From a virus, in the IMG/VR virus record IMGVR_UViG_3300010150_000203, positions 1 through 22,209 of that record: a DNA stretch of 22,209 bases; one strand, written 5' to 3'. This document shows, one piece after another, positions 1 to 5,935 of the stretch (the stretch's first letter is position 1; each line of letters begins with the position of its first letter). The notes below the pieces were generated by a model. It did no database searches. It was not told where the DNA came from and worked only from the letters and a program-made list of their open reading frames with translations. The translations under genes were made by a program, and so were the position numbers.

Positions 1-165
1 ATATGCAGGATTAGTACCACCACCACTAATAGTTAAACCTGTTTGATAGGTGCTATCAGTAAAGTCTTCATTGACTGTTTGTTCAGTAGCCATAGCAATA
101 GGCATAGGGTATATTAATAAACCTACTATTAGTAAACGAACTAAGGTATTGAATTTGCGAAGCAC
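1..165 (-). CDS. Exported protein with N-terminal signal peptide (partial, 3' end off window)
   Basis: A 55-codon open frame runs off the left edge. The only start between the upstream in-frame TAG and the hydrophobic stretch is GTG at 165, with AGGA about 12 nt upstream. The N-terminus is a classic Sec signal: basic n-region (LRKFNTLVR), hydrophobic core (LLIVGLLIY) and a small-residue c-region (PMPIAMA) with likely cleavage before TEQT. The mature start is Thr/Ser/Gly-rich (residues 43-52, GLTISGGGTN), like beta-rich surface proteins. An internal ATG at residue 21 would delete most of the signal, so GTG is preferred. It is last in the visible transcription order, 35 nt after the thermonuclease. 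Function is unknown; a secreted or envelope-targeted phage protein is inferred. Confidence 0.6.
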   Translation of the reverse strand, partial: MLRKFNTLVRLLIVGLLIYPMPIAMATEQTVNEDFTDSTYQTGLTISGGGTNPAY

Positions 166-200
166 TCTCTCATCACTTCCTACCTCTCCCTACCATCATA

Positions 201-539
201 TTATTTTTTGCCGCCATCGTACCAAATAGCATGACCTTTTTCTATCATTTCTTCATTTATATTGACTTCATCTACAAATAACTCACCCAATATACGACCA
301 TACTTACCTGATCCGTGCGATTTCATTTCGACTGGTTTAAATTCTAATCTATCAATAAGCCACTGTTTTGCAGCAAGCCCTCTTGCTTTCTCTTCCAGAT
401 CTCTTGTTCGTGATTCTGGAGCATCAATACCCATGAGTCGTACACGACATTTATGCCACACATTAAAACCCAAATCAATTCTGACATCTACAGTGTCCCC
501 ATCTACTATTCTTAAAACTTCTACTTTATAATAATACAT
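201..539 (-). CDS. Staphylococcal-type thermonuclease (SNase-like endonuclease)
   Basis: A 112-residue protein made almost entirely of one SNase domain (OB-fold, Ca-dependent sugar-nonspecific phosphodiesterase). Visible family motifs: IVDGDTVDV (residues 11-19, Asp13/Asp15), RLMGIDAPE (34-42, matching Arg35/Asp40/Glu43 of S. aureus nuclease) and GKYGRILGEL (78-87, Arg82 matching Arg87). All catalytic positions are therefore present. There is no signal peptide, so it probably acts inside the cell, for example on host DNA or in nucleotide recycling. The start ATG at 539 has GGAGAAAT just upstream (minus-strand AGAGGAGAAAT). It is separated from the holin by two hairpins, so it may be a separate transcription unit. 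The catalytic assignment is strong; the biological target is inferred. Confidence 0.93.
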   Translation of the reverse strand: MYYYKVEVLRIVDGDTVDVRIDLGFNVWHKCRVRLMGIDAPESRTRDLEEKARGLAAKQWLIDRLEFKPVEMKSHGSGKYGRILGELFVDEVNINEEMIEKGHAIWYDGGKK

Positions 540-561
540 ATTTCTCCTCTACGATGACAAA

Positions 562-580
562 GGGGGCTTTTGCCCCCAAA
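562..580 (-). terminator. Candidate rho-independent terminator hairpin
   Basis: On the minus strand a 6-bp all-GC stem (GGGGGC / GCCCCC) with an AAAA loop is followed by TTTGTC. It lies between the holin stop and the thermonuclease start, in one of the few real intergenic gaps. The U-tract is short (three), so termination may be partial. It would end the lysis transcript. Confidence 0.6.
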
Positions 581-593
581 GTCTTTGCGCACC

Positions 594-614
594 TGATCCT
601 CTTTTTGAGGATCA
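594..614. other. Perfect 8-bp inverted repeat / stem-loop
   Basis: TGATCCTC, a five-base T loop (A on the minus strand), then GAGGATCA: a perfect 8-bp stem located 5 nt after the holin stop codon and about 14 nt before the GC-rich terminator hairpin. No U-tract follows on either strand, so it looks more like a 3'-end stabiliser or processing hairpin than a second terminator. It contains two GATC sites within the stem. Confidence 0.55.
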
Positions 615-618
615 AATT

Positions 619-843
619 CTAACCTTTCGGAAAGTTTGACATAAATTTAAAAGGCGATTCTTCAACTACATTTTGTAAAGCTGAGAAAAACGCTGCACCA
701 GCAGCTACCAAAGCACCCTCTAGTACGGACATTTCGAGCCAGCCTGATTGCGCAGCAACTATTACTCCAACTCCTGCTTGCATGCCAGTTCTTAGCGCCC
801 TTATTAAAGACACTTTAAAAGCGTCTGTTAGTTCCCAATTCAT
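619..843 (-). CDS. Holin-like small membrane protein (r1t type)
   Basis: A 74-residue protein starting MNWELTDAFKVSL. A longer frame begins at 879, but ATG 843 is chosen because TAGGAG sits 6-7 nt upstream and the longer form would start inside the lysin gene. After an amphipathic N-terminus come two hydrophobic, Ala/Gly-rich segments (about residues 20-33, GMQAGVGVIVAAQS, and 39-55, SVLEGALVAAGAAFFSA) joined by a short turn, with a charged C-tail (VVEESPFKF). Size, topology and an arginine-containing start resemble r1t-family phage holins (from memory). Its position directly after a peptidoglycan-binding lysin supports a role in timing lysis at the inner membrane. Confidence 0.7.
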   Translation of the reverse strand: MNWELTDAFKVSLIRALRTGMQAGVGVIVAAQSGWLEMSVLEGALVAAGAAFFSALQNVVEESPFKFMSNFPKG

Positions 844-848
844 ATATT

Positions 849-853
849 CTCCT
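849..853 (-). promoter_or_regulatory. Shine-Dalgarno that fixes the holin start and overlaps the lysin stop
   Basis: AGGAG on the minus strand lies 5 nt before ATG 843, and its last bases form part of the TAG stop of the lysin (854-852). Ribosomes finishing the lysin would therefore sit on the holin ribosome site, which suggests translational coupling of the lysis pair. Confidence 0.75.
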
Positions 854-1655
854 ACTGTTTTGCGAAAGTTATTTTCCAAGTTTCAGGTCCTAAGACACCA
901 TCTTGGGTTAGTCCAAATTCTTTTTGGAGTTCCATAACTTTCAATCTAGATCCATTTCCAAACCATCCATCAGGAGTTAATCCTGCGGCTTTTTGCCACT
1001 CTTTTAACTCATCTGATTTCATCATTGGAACTTGAACTTTAAAATGCGTATTTGGCCACTTAGGAAAATCTTTAGAAAAATCATAAATTTCTGTTTCTTT
1101 TTTTCCGATGTCGGAAACAACTTCTGCTGGACTTTTAGAATATACTGGCTCTCTGCCAGATACGGAAATAAACTCATTGTCACCACAATCATCAAAATCT
1201 ACATACTTAACCATAACTTCTTCACCAGAAAGTATTGCATCTCTTATTCTTGGATATACAAATTTATATGCTGAAACGCTTGATCCTACCCACCCATCAG
1301 GTTTTACTAGGTTACTTTCTTGATTTTGGCCAAAAATGAGACAGCCGCTAGTCGACTCGTCAGAATTACCAGTATGCCATAATATATACTCGAAATTTGG
1401 GACATCATTGACATACACCATGCCACGATGCCAGTCGCCATATTTCTTCTTATACCTTGCATGAAAACCTCCTTCTGTGCGAAGTGTTAATTTATACATT
1501 CCAGCAGGGATTCTAGTTTCGTGTTTTACTTTTTTTGATCTATATTCATCTTCAATGGTATAGCAAAGAAATTTTCTTTTGTTATCAGTAATATCAAACA
1601 AGATACCACTTGTTGAATCTTCTTGTGAGCTTATTCTTAGGACTTCTAAAATCAT
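852..1655 (-). CDS. Lysin-like protein: DUF5675 domain plus C-terminal peptidoglycan-binding domain
   Basis: 267 residues in two parts. Residues 1 to about 150 fit the DUF5675 family: a LEVLRI start, a central RIPAGMYKLTL (48-58), a VNDVPNFEYILWHTGN block (82-97) and STSGCLIFG (101-109). His94 and Cys105 in the HTGN...TSGC arrangement recall the His/Ser-x-Gly-Cys active site of YkuD-type L,D-transpeptidases, which makes a cysteine chemistry plausible but unproven. A linker (about 150-205) precedes a PG_binding_1-like domain (about 213-262) with WQKAAGLTPDGWFG and LQKEFGLTQDGVLGPETW. There is no recognisable lysozyme, amidase or endopeptidase domain. It is followed at once by the holin-like gene, so it is the best lysin candidate. 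It has no signal peptide and no strong ribosome site. Confidence 0.75.
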   Translation of the reverse strand: MILEVLRISSQEDSTSGILFDITDNKRKFLCYTIEDEYRSKKVKHETRIPAGMYKLTLRTEGGFHARYKKKYGDWHRGMVYVNDVPNFEYILWHTGNSDESTSGCLIFGQNQESNLVKPDGWVGSSVSAYKFVYPRIRDAILSGEEVMVKYVDFDDCGDNEFISVSGREPVYSKSPAEVVSDIGKKETEIYDFSKDFPKWPNTHFKVQVPMMKSDELKEWQKAAGLTPDGWFGNGSRLKVMELQKEFGLTQDGVLGPETWKITFAKQ

Positions 1656-1696
1656 ATCAAGACCATTTTAGATGAGCTAAAACTTGTTTCAGGTAT

Positions 1697-2935
1697 TTAA
1701 CAATTATACGGAAAGAATTTTAGATCATCCCAAAAATACATCTTATTTTCAGATGATACAGTAAAACCTACCTGTGCTGGTGGAGACCAGTCACCAGATA
1801 TATCTTTAAACCACTCGGATCCACCATCAACAGATGGAGCTTGCATAAACCATCTACCACGATTAGATATACAAAAATAATGATGAAAATGACCAGATAA
1901 GATTAGATCTGCGTCCCCAATAGGCTCTCTGCCCATACATTGACCTGCAAACCATCTAATACCTTTATCAAAAGCATATTTACCTGATTTTAAAGAAACT
2001 CCAGATCTAAATTGGTGACCATGAACCATCCCAACAATTTTACCTGATACTTCTACAGTTGCAGATAATTCGCTCTCAGGGATCTGAAACTTAACATGTC
2101 CAAATGCTTTTTTATTTTGAGCTAAGATCTCCTGAACCTGCTCTACTATTGCGACATCGTGATTATCAGCAAAATCCGTATAAGATTTTCCGTTGTTTCG
2201 ATTCTCACCATGATTTCCAGCAATTGCCGAGATTACGACATTGTCAAATAATGGAGCCCATTCAGTTACAGCTTTAACCATAATTCTACGAGCTACCTTA
2301 ACTTGATCACGAAGATTGAGCTGAACACCATAGGTTTGTGTGTCATAGTGGCCATTACAATTTTCTATAATATCACCTAAAGCAATAATGTGTAAGTTTT
2401 TTAGCTTCCTACCATTTTTTCTTAATTTTAAAATATAATCTTTAAAATCTGGGATCATCTGATTGAGGCGATCTACAATTGCAGCAGTTCCGTCCCCATC
2501 AGGCTTTCCCAGTTGCCAATCTGACCACGCAATGACTACACTATCATTTTTATCAACTTTAGGAAGTTTAGGCTTTTTAGCTTTCTTAACTTCAGCTAAT
2601 AGTTTGTCATAATCTGGATCATTAGGATTTCTTGGTTTCTTAGATACTATTTTTGCTTTATAGTAAAAAAGTCGTGTCCCACCATCGACCATAGAGTCCC
2701 AACTTCTAACCTCAACTGGCTCTATTACATCATATAGTTTAGGATCTAGCTCTAGTTCCTTTAGTACATGAGAGAAGTCAGTGATGTTTCCATCTTTTTG
2801 TGGTTGAGAAGTTATCTCACCTTCATTACCTTTTAACTTATAACCAGGCTCATAACCTTTTAAATTTTCGTTATTTTTTCTTTTTGCATTGTTAAAATCA
2901 CTATTATTCTTGTTGTAATCTTCAAGACTTGACAT
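1697..2935 (-). CDS. Calcineurin-like metallophosphoesterase
   Basis: 412 residues. A polar, charged N-terminus of about 130 residues (Asn/Lys-rich, then a SWDSMVDGGTRLFYYKAKI segment) precedes a metallophosphoesterase core. Motifs in order: SDWQ (138-141), GDIIEN (187-192), GNHGE (240-244), HGHQ (305-308) and GHFHH (348-352). These are the standard metal-ligand motifs of calcineurin-like phosphoesterases, except that the first is Asp-x-Gln, not Asp-x-His. Likely a two-metal phosphodiesterase or phosphatase in the cytoplasm; the substrate is unknown. The start ATG overlaps the end of the upstream helix-turn-helix-like gene by 14 nt, with GGAACGCT before it, suggesting the pair works together. 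Phage homologues with a DNA-binding segment next to the phosphoesterase are known in general terms. Confidence 0.88.
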   Translation of the reverse strand: MSSLEDYNKNNSDFNNAKRKNNENLKGYEPGYKLKGNEGEITSQPQKDGNITDFSHVLKELELDPKLYDVIEPVEVRSWDSMVDGGTRLFYYKAKIVSKKPRNPNDPDYDKLLAEVKKAKKPKLPKVDKNDSVVIAWSDWQLGKPDGDGTAAIVDRLNQMIPDFKDYILKLRKNGRKLKNLHIIALGDIIENCNGHYDTQTYGVQLNLRDQVKVARRIMVKAVTEWAPLFDNVVISAIAGNHGENRNNGKSYTDFADNHDVAIVEQVQEILAQNKKAFGHVKFQIPESELSATVEVSGKIVGMVHGHQFRSGVSLKSGKYAFDKGIRWFAGQCMGREPIGDADLILSGHFHHYFCISNRGRWFMQAPSVDGGSEWFKDISGDWSPPAQVGFTVSSENKMYFWDDLKFFPYNC

Positions 2936-3158
2936 AGCGTTCCATTGTATTCCTAAGTTGTGTTCTTATAGTATCTACCATAAGAGGACAATTCTGATCT
3001 TCTACAAGCCAGATAGCAGCTTTTCTTGCTGATATTCCACTCTTGATACCCTCACAGGCTTCAATCCATGCAGCCCTGTTAGCTTCAGATTGTTCACGCC
3101 ACGGAATAGGTCCAGATTTTTCTTTTGATTTATCTGCAAATTCCTCTAGCGAAGTCAT
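2922..3158 (-). CDS. Small protein with possible helix-turn-helix
   Basis: 78 residues, unrecognised family. A charged N-terminus (DKSKEKSGPIPW) is followed by a helical region. The stretch GISARKAAIWLVEDQ followed by CPLMVDTIRTQLRNTM reads like two helices of a helix-turn-helix (SxRKAAxxL ... TIRTQLR). The start overlaps the previous stop as TAATG, and its 3' end overlaps the metallophosphoesterase start. A DNA-binding or adaptor role for the phosphoesterase, or a small terminase-like DNA-recognition role, is possible; neither is shown by the sequence. Confidence 0.6.
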   Translation of the reverse strand: MTSLEEFADKSKEKSGPIPWREQSEANRAAWIEACEGIKSGISARKAAIWLVEDQNCPLMVDTIRTQLRNTMERYVKS

Positions 3159-3382
3159 TATTCTTCTTCGTTATTTGTTGCGTCTGGTACATTTTCACCA
3201 GAAACTTGTGCTAAAACTTGTTGCAAATTAGTACTACGAACTTTAAGTTCAGAGTTTCTTAATTCAAGATTAGCTATTTTTTCGGCTGTATCTGCCAACA
3301 TTTGCCTGAATGTTTTATTTTCAGCTTGCAAAGTGTTAACTAATTCAGCAATTTGTTCTGGAGTTAATTGTTCTCCTGCCAT
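3158..3382 (-). CDS. Small coiled-coil protein
   Basis: 74 residues from ATG 3382. A GTG lies directly upstream at 3385, but AAAGGA about 5-6 nt before the ATG favours ATG. Most of the protein is a predicted coiled coil: LTPEQIAELVNTLQAENKT, then QMLADTAEKIANLELRNSEL and a further heptad-like run to about residue 61, followed by an acidic tail (NNEEE). Function unknown. It is the first gene after a 71-nt gap and is translationally coupled (TAATG) to the next gene, so it heads the small-protein/phosphoesterase/lysis segment. Confidence 0.65.
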   Translation of the reverse strand: MAGEQLTPEQIAELVNTLQAENKTFRQMLADTAEKIANLELRNSELKVRSTNLQQVLAQVSGENVPDATNNEEE

Positions 3383-3421
3383 CACAATCCTTTCACTAAT
3401 AGTATCAGTAATTACAACATC

Positions 3422-3427
3422 ATTATA
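3422..3427 (-). promoter_or_regulatory. Weak candidate sigma70-type -10 element
   Basis: TATAAT on the minus strand, preceded by TGTA (near an extended -10) and with only a poor -35 (TTCAAT, 17 nt upstream). It lies in the 3383-3453 gap, one of the largest non-coding gaps in the window, about 37 nt before the coiled-coil gene. In AT-rich DNA such hexamers are common by chance, so this is only a candidate for an internal promoter. Confidence 0.2.
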
Positions 3428-3453
3428 TACATAAAATGTCTCAGATTGAAGTT

Positions 3454-3600
3454 TTAGGAGTCTTTATTTTCTTCTTTATGTTCAGCGATTTGGTAATGAT
3501 TTGGCACTATTTGATCATCACCCATTATTGATTTAGGTGATCTATTGGTAACTTGACTTTTTTTAAGCAGTTCCCACTCTAAATTATAGTTATTTACCAT
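3454..3600 (-). CDS. Small hypothetical protein
   Basis: 48 codons from ATG 3600 to TAA: begins MVNNYNLEWELLKKSQ and ends with a charged tail (HKEENKDS). It starts 4 nt after the ferredoxin stop and fills a stretch that would otherwise be empty; the start lacks a clear Shine-Dalgarno. The composition is ordinary for a cytoplasmic protein, with no membrane segment, and function is unknown. Short length is the main reason for doubt. Confidence 0.45.
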   Translation of the reverse strand: MVNNYNLEWELLKKSQVTNRSPKSIMGDDQIVPNHYQIAEHKEENKDS

Positions 3601-3604
3601 ATTG

Positions 3605-3868
3605 TTATTCTACTATAAAAATGCACTCGCCTGGGCATTCCTCAGCTGCTTCACGGACAAGATCTTCCTGACCAACAGGAACTCTTGCTAAACCCTCTTC
3701 ACCCTGTGGGTTACTATGTATTAAGCTAAATATTTGTAGTTCTCTAAAATTACCGACAATTTCTTGTACATACGCTAAACCATCGTTTTGCATAACAAAC
3801 ACATCTGGAGCTATTTCAGCACAAAGTCCATCACCAGTACAGAGATCTTGATCAATCCATACTTTCAT
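3605..3868 (-). CDS. Single-cluster ferredoxin ([4Fe-4S] or [3Fe-4S] type)
   Basis: 87 residues. The N-terminus KVWIDQDLCTGDGLCAEIAP has Cys10-x2-Asp13-x2-Cys16, and the C-terminus has ECPGECIFIV with Cys78-Pro and Cys82. This matches one-cluster ferredoxins of the Pyrococcus/Streptomyces kind, where C-x2-D-x2-C plus a distal Cys-Pro bind a [4Fe-4S] (Asp ligand) or [3Fe-4S] cluster. It is not the plant-type [2Fe-2S] ferredoxin known from cyanophages. The spacing from Cys16 to Cys78 is longer than usual, with an insertion around residues 48-65. Likely a cytoplasmic electron carrier. It follows the 246-aa DUF6065-like gene by 14 nt, so that protein is a candidate redox partner. The start has little Shine-Dalgarno, which suggests low or coupled translation. 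Confidence 0.85.
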   Translation of the reverse strand: MKVWIDQDLCTGDGLCAEIAPDVFVMQNDGLAYVQEIVGNFRELQIFSLIHSNPQGEEGLARVPVGQEDLVREAAEECPGECIFIVE

Positions 3869-3882
3869 AGTTATATGATAAC

Positions 3883-4623
3883 TTATTTTTTGTTTCTTCT
3901 AGTTATATCCCTATAGCCACCAGTAAATTTAGATCTAAGCCTAAAGCTCTCGTTATTAATAGTCTTATGATCATCTTCACTAAAAGTTGTAACATCTAAC
4001 TCTATTTTTTCCCTCTTAAAAGGAATTGCATGTAAAAAAGGCATCCCTCTTTTTAAAAGTATATCCCCCTCTGAGTGCCATATACTTGGAAAGTTAACTT
4101 GATGAAAACTGTCAGTTTCAACAATACCTGGTAATACAGTAAAGTTATCATTTTTGTGAAGTAGTGGTGGAATAAATAGTGTACTCCAACCAGGTGGTGT
4201 AAAAAAGAACCAAGGACTTGTAAATTTAACAGCTCGTTTATAATCTTTTTCATCAAAAGGATAAGTAGGAAGTTGTTCAAAGTCATGAAACTCTATATGA
4301 CTACTGTTTGTATTTATAGAATTAGATTCAAAATGAAAACTATCACCATGTCTTTGTACTAATAAGTCATACCACATTGGGATTATGTATCCTTGTGTAA
4401 AGTAATCAACTACAGCAGGGCATTTTTTAACTGTATGAGAATTGTAATCTTTAAGCATATCACCCATCTTAGGAAAGGGTTGTGCATGTAGCACTGCTAG
4501 ATCTAAGTTTAACTTTTGAAACCATTCAGGTATCATCTGACTAGCTGGTACTGGTGGTGCTATCTCTACTAACGGCTCGTCTATTGTAGCAAATCGCATT
4601 GTTTTAGTTTGAACCCATTTCAT
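3883..4623 (-). CDS. DUF6065-like protein, copy A
   Basis: 246 residues; family of unknown function that I associate from memory with DUF6065. Conserved blocks shared with the 271-aa paralogue: PEWF (32-35), KCP (67-69), GYIIPMW (78-84), TPPGWS (142-147), IVETD with His174 (167-174), RGMP (192-195) and PFKRE (201-205). Prolines, Trp and invariant His/Asp/Glu suggest a beta-rich, possibly metal-binding fold, but no catalytic chemistry is known to me. No signal peptide or membrane segment. The start overlaps the preceding oxygenase-like gene by ATGA, and the ferredoxin follows by 14 nt. An internal TATAAATA lies in the coding sequence and is judged fortuitous. Confidence 0.7.
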   Translation of the reverse strand: MKWVQTKTMRFATIDEPLVEIAPPVPASQMIPEWFQKLNLDLAVLHAQPFPKMGDMLKDYNSHTVKKCPAVVDYFTQGYIIPMWYDLLVQRHGDSFHFESNSINTNSSHIEFHDFEQLPTYPFDEKDYKRAVKFTSPWFFFTPPGWSTLFIPPLLHKNDNFTVLPGIVETDSFHQVNFPSIWHSEGDILLKRGMPFLHAIPFKREKIELDVTTFSEDDHKTINNESFRLRSKFTGGYRDITRRNKK

Positions 4624-5126
4624 AACTTATTCTCAAAAAACCAATGATCTGGTTCTGCAAAATGCAGAAATAACATTCCTACTCTATTCCAACTTGGAAC
4701 TGGAAAATCTTCTCGCCAGTGATCTTGTTCCTCACCATAAAAAGCTAGTGCCTCATTTTCGTCTAAATTATATTCTTGATCTTCTACTATTAGTGGCCAT
4801 TGTACATTTTGATACAAACACACATCAAGAGTATAAGTACATGCGTTTGTGTCTTTGTGTTTGTGTAATTTAGCATCTTCACCCTCATAATGAACAATAA
4901 GACCATAAGTAAATTTTAAAGTATCAGATCCAAATATTTCTTTAGCTTTATCTAATACTTCATCTGCATAATTTTTTATACTTGAATTTTGTTCACTTGA
5001 TTCTTCAAACCTACCAAATCCCTCAAAGTATTCAAAGTTCTTATAATTGTTATTTAGATAAGATTTTAAATGATTAAAAGATTGATGGTTTAATAGATCC
5101 TTAACAAGTTTTACTTCTTTAGCCAT
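4620..5126 (-). CDS. 2OG-Fe(II) oxygenase-like protein (short)
   Basis: 168 residues. The C-terminal half has the double-stranded beta-helix signature: LHKHKD (87-92; His90-x-Asp92 as the iron pair), TLDVCLYQN (99-107), ENEALAFYGEEQDHW (123-137; distal His136), then NRVGMLFLHFAEPDHWFF (147-164; Arg149 as candidate 2-oxoglutarate anchor). It is shorter than classical prolyl hydroxylases and unlike the two other oxygenases in this window, so it is a separate subfamily. Predicted reaction: 2-oxoglutarate-dependent hydroxylation of an unknown substrate in the cytoplasm. It overlaps the upstream gene by 16 nt and the downstream one by 4 nt, so the DUF6065-like and oxygenase proteins are made together. 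Confidence 0.7.
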   Translation of the reverse strand: MAKEVKLVKDLLNHQSFNHLKSYLNNNYKNFEYFEGFGRFEESSEQNSSIKNYADEVLDKAKEIFGSDTLKFTYGLIVHYEGEDAKLHKHKDTNACTYTLDVCLYQNVQWPLIVEDQEYNLDENEALAFYGEEQDHWREDFPVPSWNRVGMLFLHFAEPDHWFFENKL

Positions 5127-5935
5127 TTTTTCCTCGGCAGTAGTTTTTTAGGTCTTCTAGCTAAAGCGTCAGGATATAAAGTATTAGTTTCTCTTCTATT
5201 TACTGCTGATCCAACAATCATATTCCATCTTTCACTAAATGTTTCATTCCAGTCAACCCATTCAACTTTTACAGGCTTAGAGAAAAGTATATTAAACATT
5301 ACAGTATCGTGATTTAGCTCCAGTGTATCTTGTTTCGGATCAGTCCACTCAAACGCCCAAGATAAACCCCTAGACCAAGAATATATAGGCATAAAACCAC
5401 CAATCAAAGATATAGGTAGATTTTTTCCTGCGTTTCTATCACTAGGTACAATATCTAACCATACTTCTGGATCATCCGTAAAAAACATAAACGGCATAGT
5501 TATTTGCATGACAGGTTGCTCTGGATTAGCCCATGCTTCCTTTTCTTCCATAATAATGTCTCTAAAAGGTCCATGATGTTTTACTGCACCATGATAATTA
5601 GCTTGCATAGAATAACCACCAAATCGATCTACTTCATCAGCAAATTGATTTTGTGACAAGTTTACTTTTACATGACTGTAAGGAAAATACATTTCATACA
5701 ATCTGTTTCTCATAAACTGTGTTGAGACACAGCCATTAGGTGCTTTTACAAACTTTCTAGGCGCACCATAATTAATAATAGGTATACTGCTTTCCTCTTC
5801 GTGTTCTTTACCTACTGTATTTGCTAATGGTTTAGGTATAGTGAAAGCTACTCTTGGTAAATTTCTACTAGTTTCTCTGATTGGCTGACTCCATAAAGAT
5901 CCGATGTCAGGTATTTTTATTGGACACTTACTCAT
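5111..5935 (-). CDS. Unknown protein, distant relative of the DUF6065-like pair
   Basis: 274 residues. It starts MSKCPIKIPDIGSLW; a good ribosome site (AAGGAAGGA) lies upstream of ATG 5935, which overlaps the previous gene by 8 nt. The central part (about 140-235) has MFFTDDPEVWLDIVPS, LIGGFMPIYSWSRGL and FNILFSKPVKVEWVDW. The order FFT..P.W....P, then Gly/Phe strands, then a final Pro-Val strand parallels the FFTPPGWS...P..PFKRE layout of its two neighbours, so I infer remote homology and a shared fold. Function unknown; the C-terminus is strongly basic (RRPKKLLPRKKWLKK), which could bind nucleic acid or an acidic surface. Confidence 0.6.
   Translation of the reverse strand: MSKCPIKIPDIGSLWSQPIRETSRNLPRVAFTIPKPLANTVGKEHEEESSIPIINYGAPRKFVKAPNGCVSTQFMRNRLYEMYFPYSHVKVNLSQNQFADEVDRFGGYSMQANYHGAVKHHGPFRDIIMEEKEAWANPEQPVMQITMPFMFFTDDPEVWLDIVPSDRNAGKNLPISLIGGFMPIYSWSRGLSWAFEWTDPKQDTLELNHDTVMFNILFSKPVKVEWVDWNETFSERWNMIVGSAVNRRETNTLYPDALARRPKKLLPRKKWLKK

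Noticed and set aside
4312-4319. T4-late-promoter-like TATAAATA (also near 7418 and 13345) on the minus strand
   Set aside because: Two lie in the middle of, or just inside, coding sequence, and the third overlaps a start codon. In DNA this AT-rich a few matches are expected by chance.
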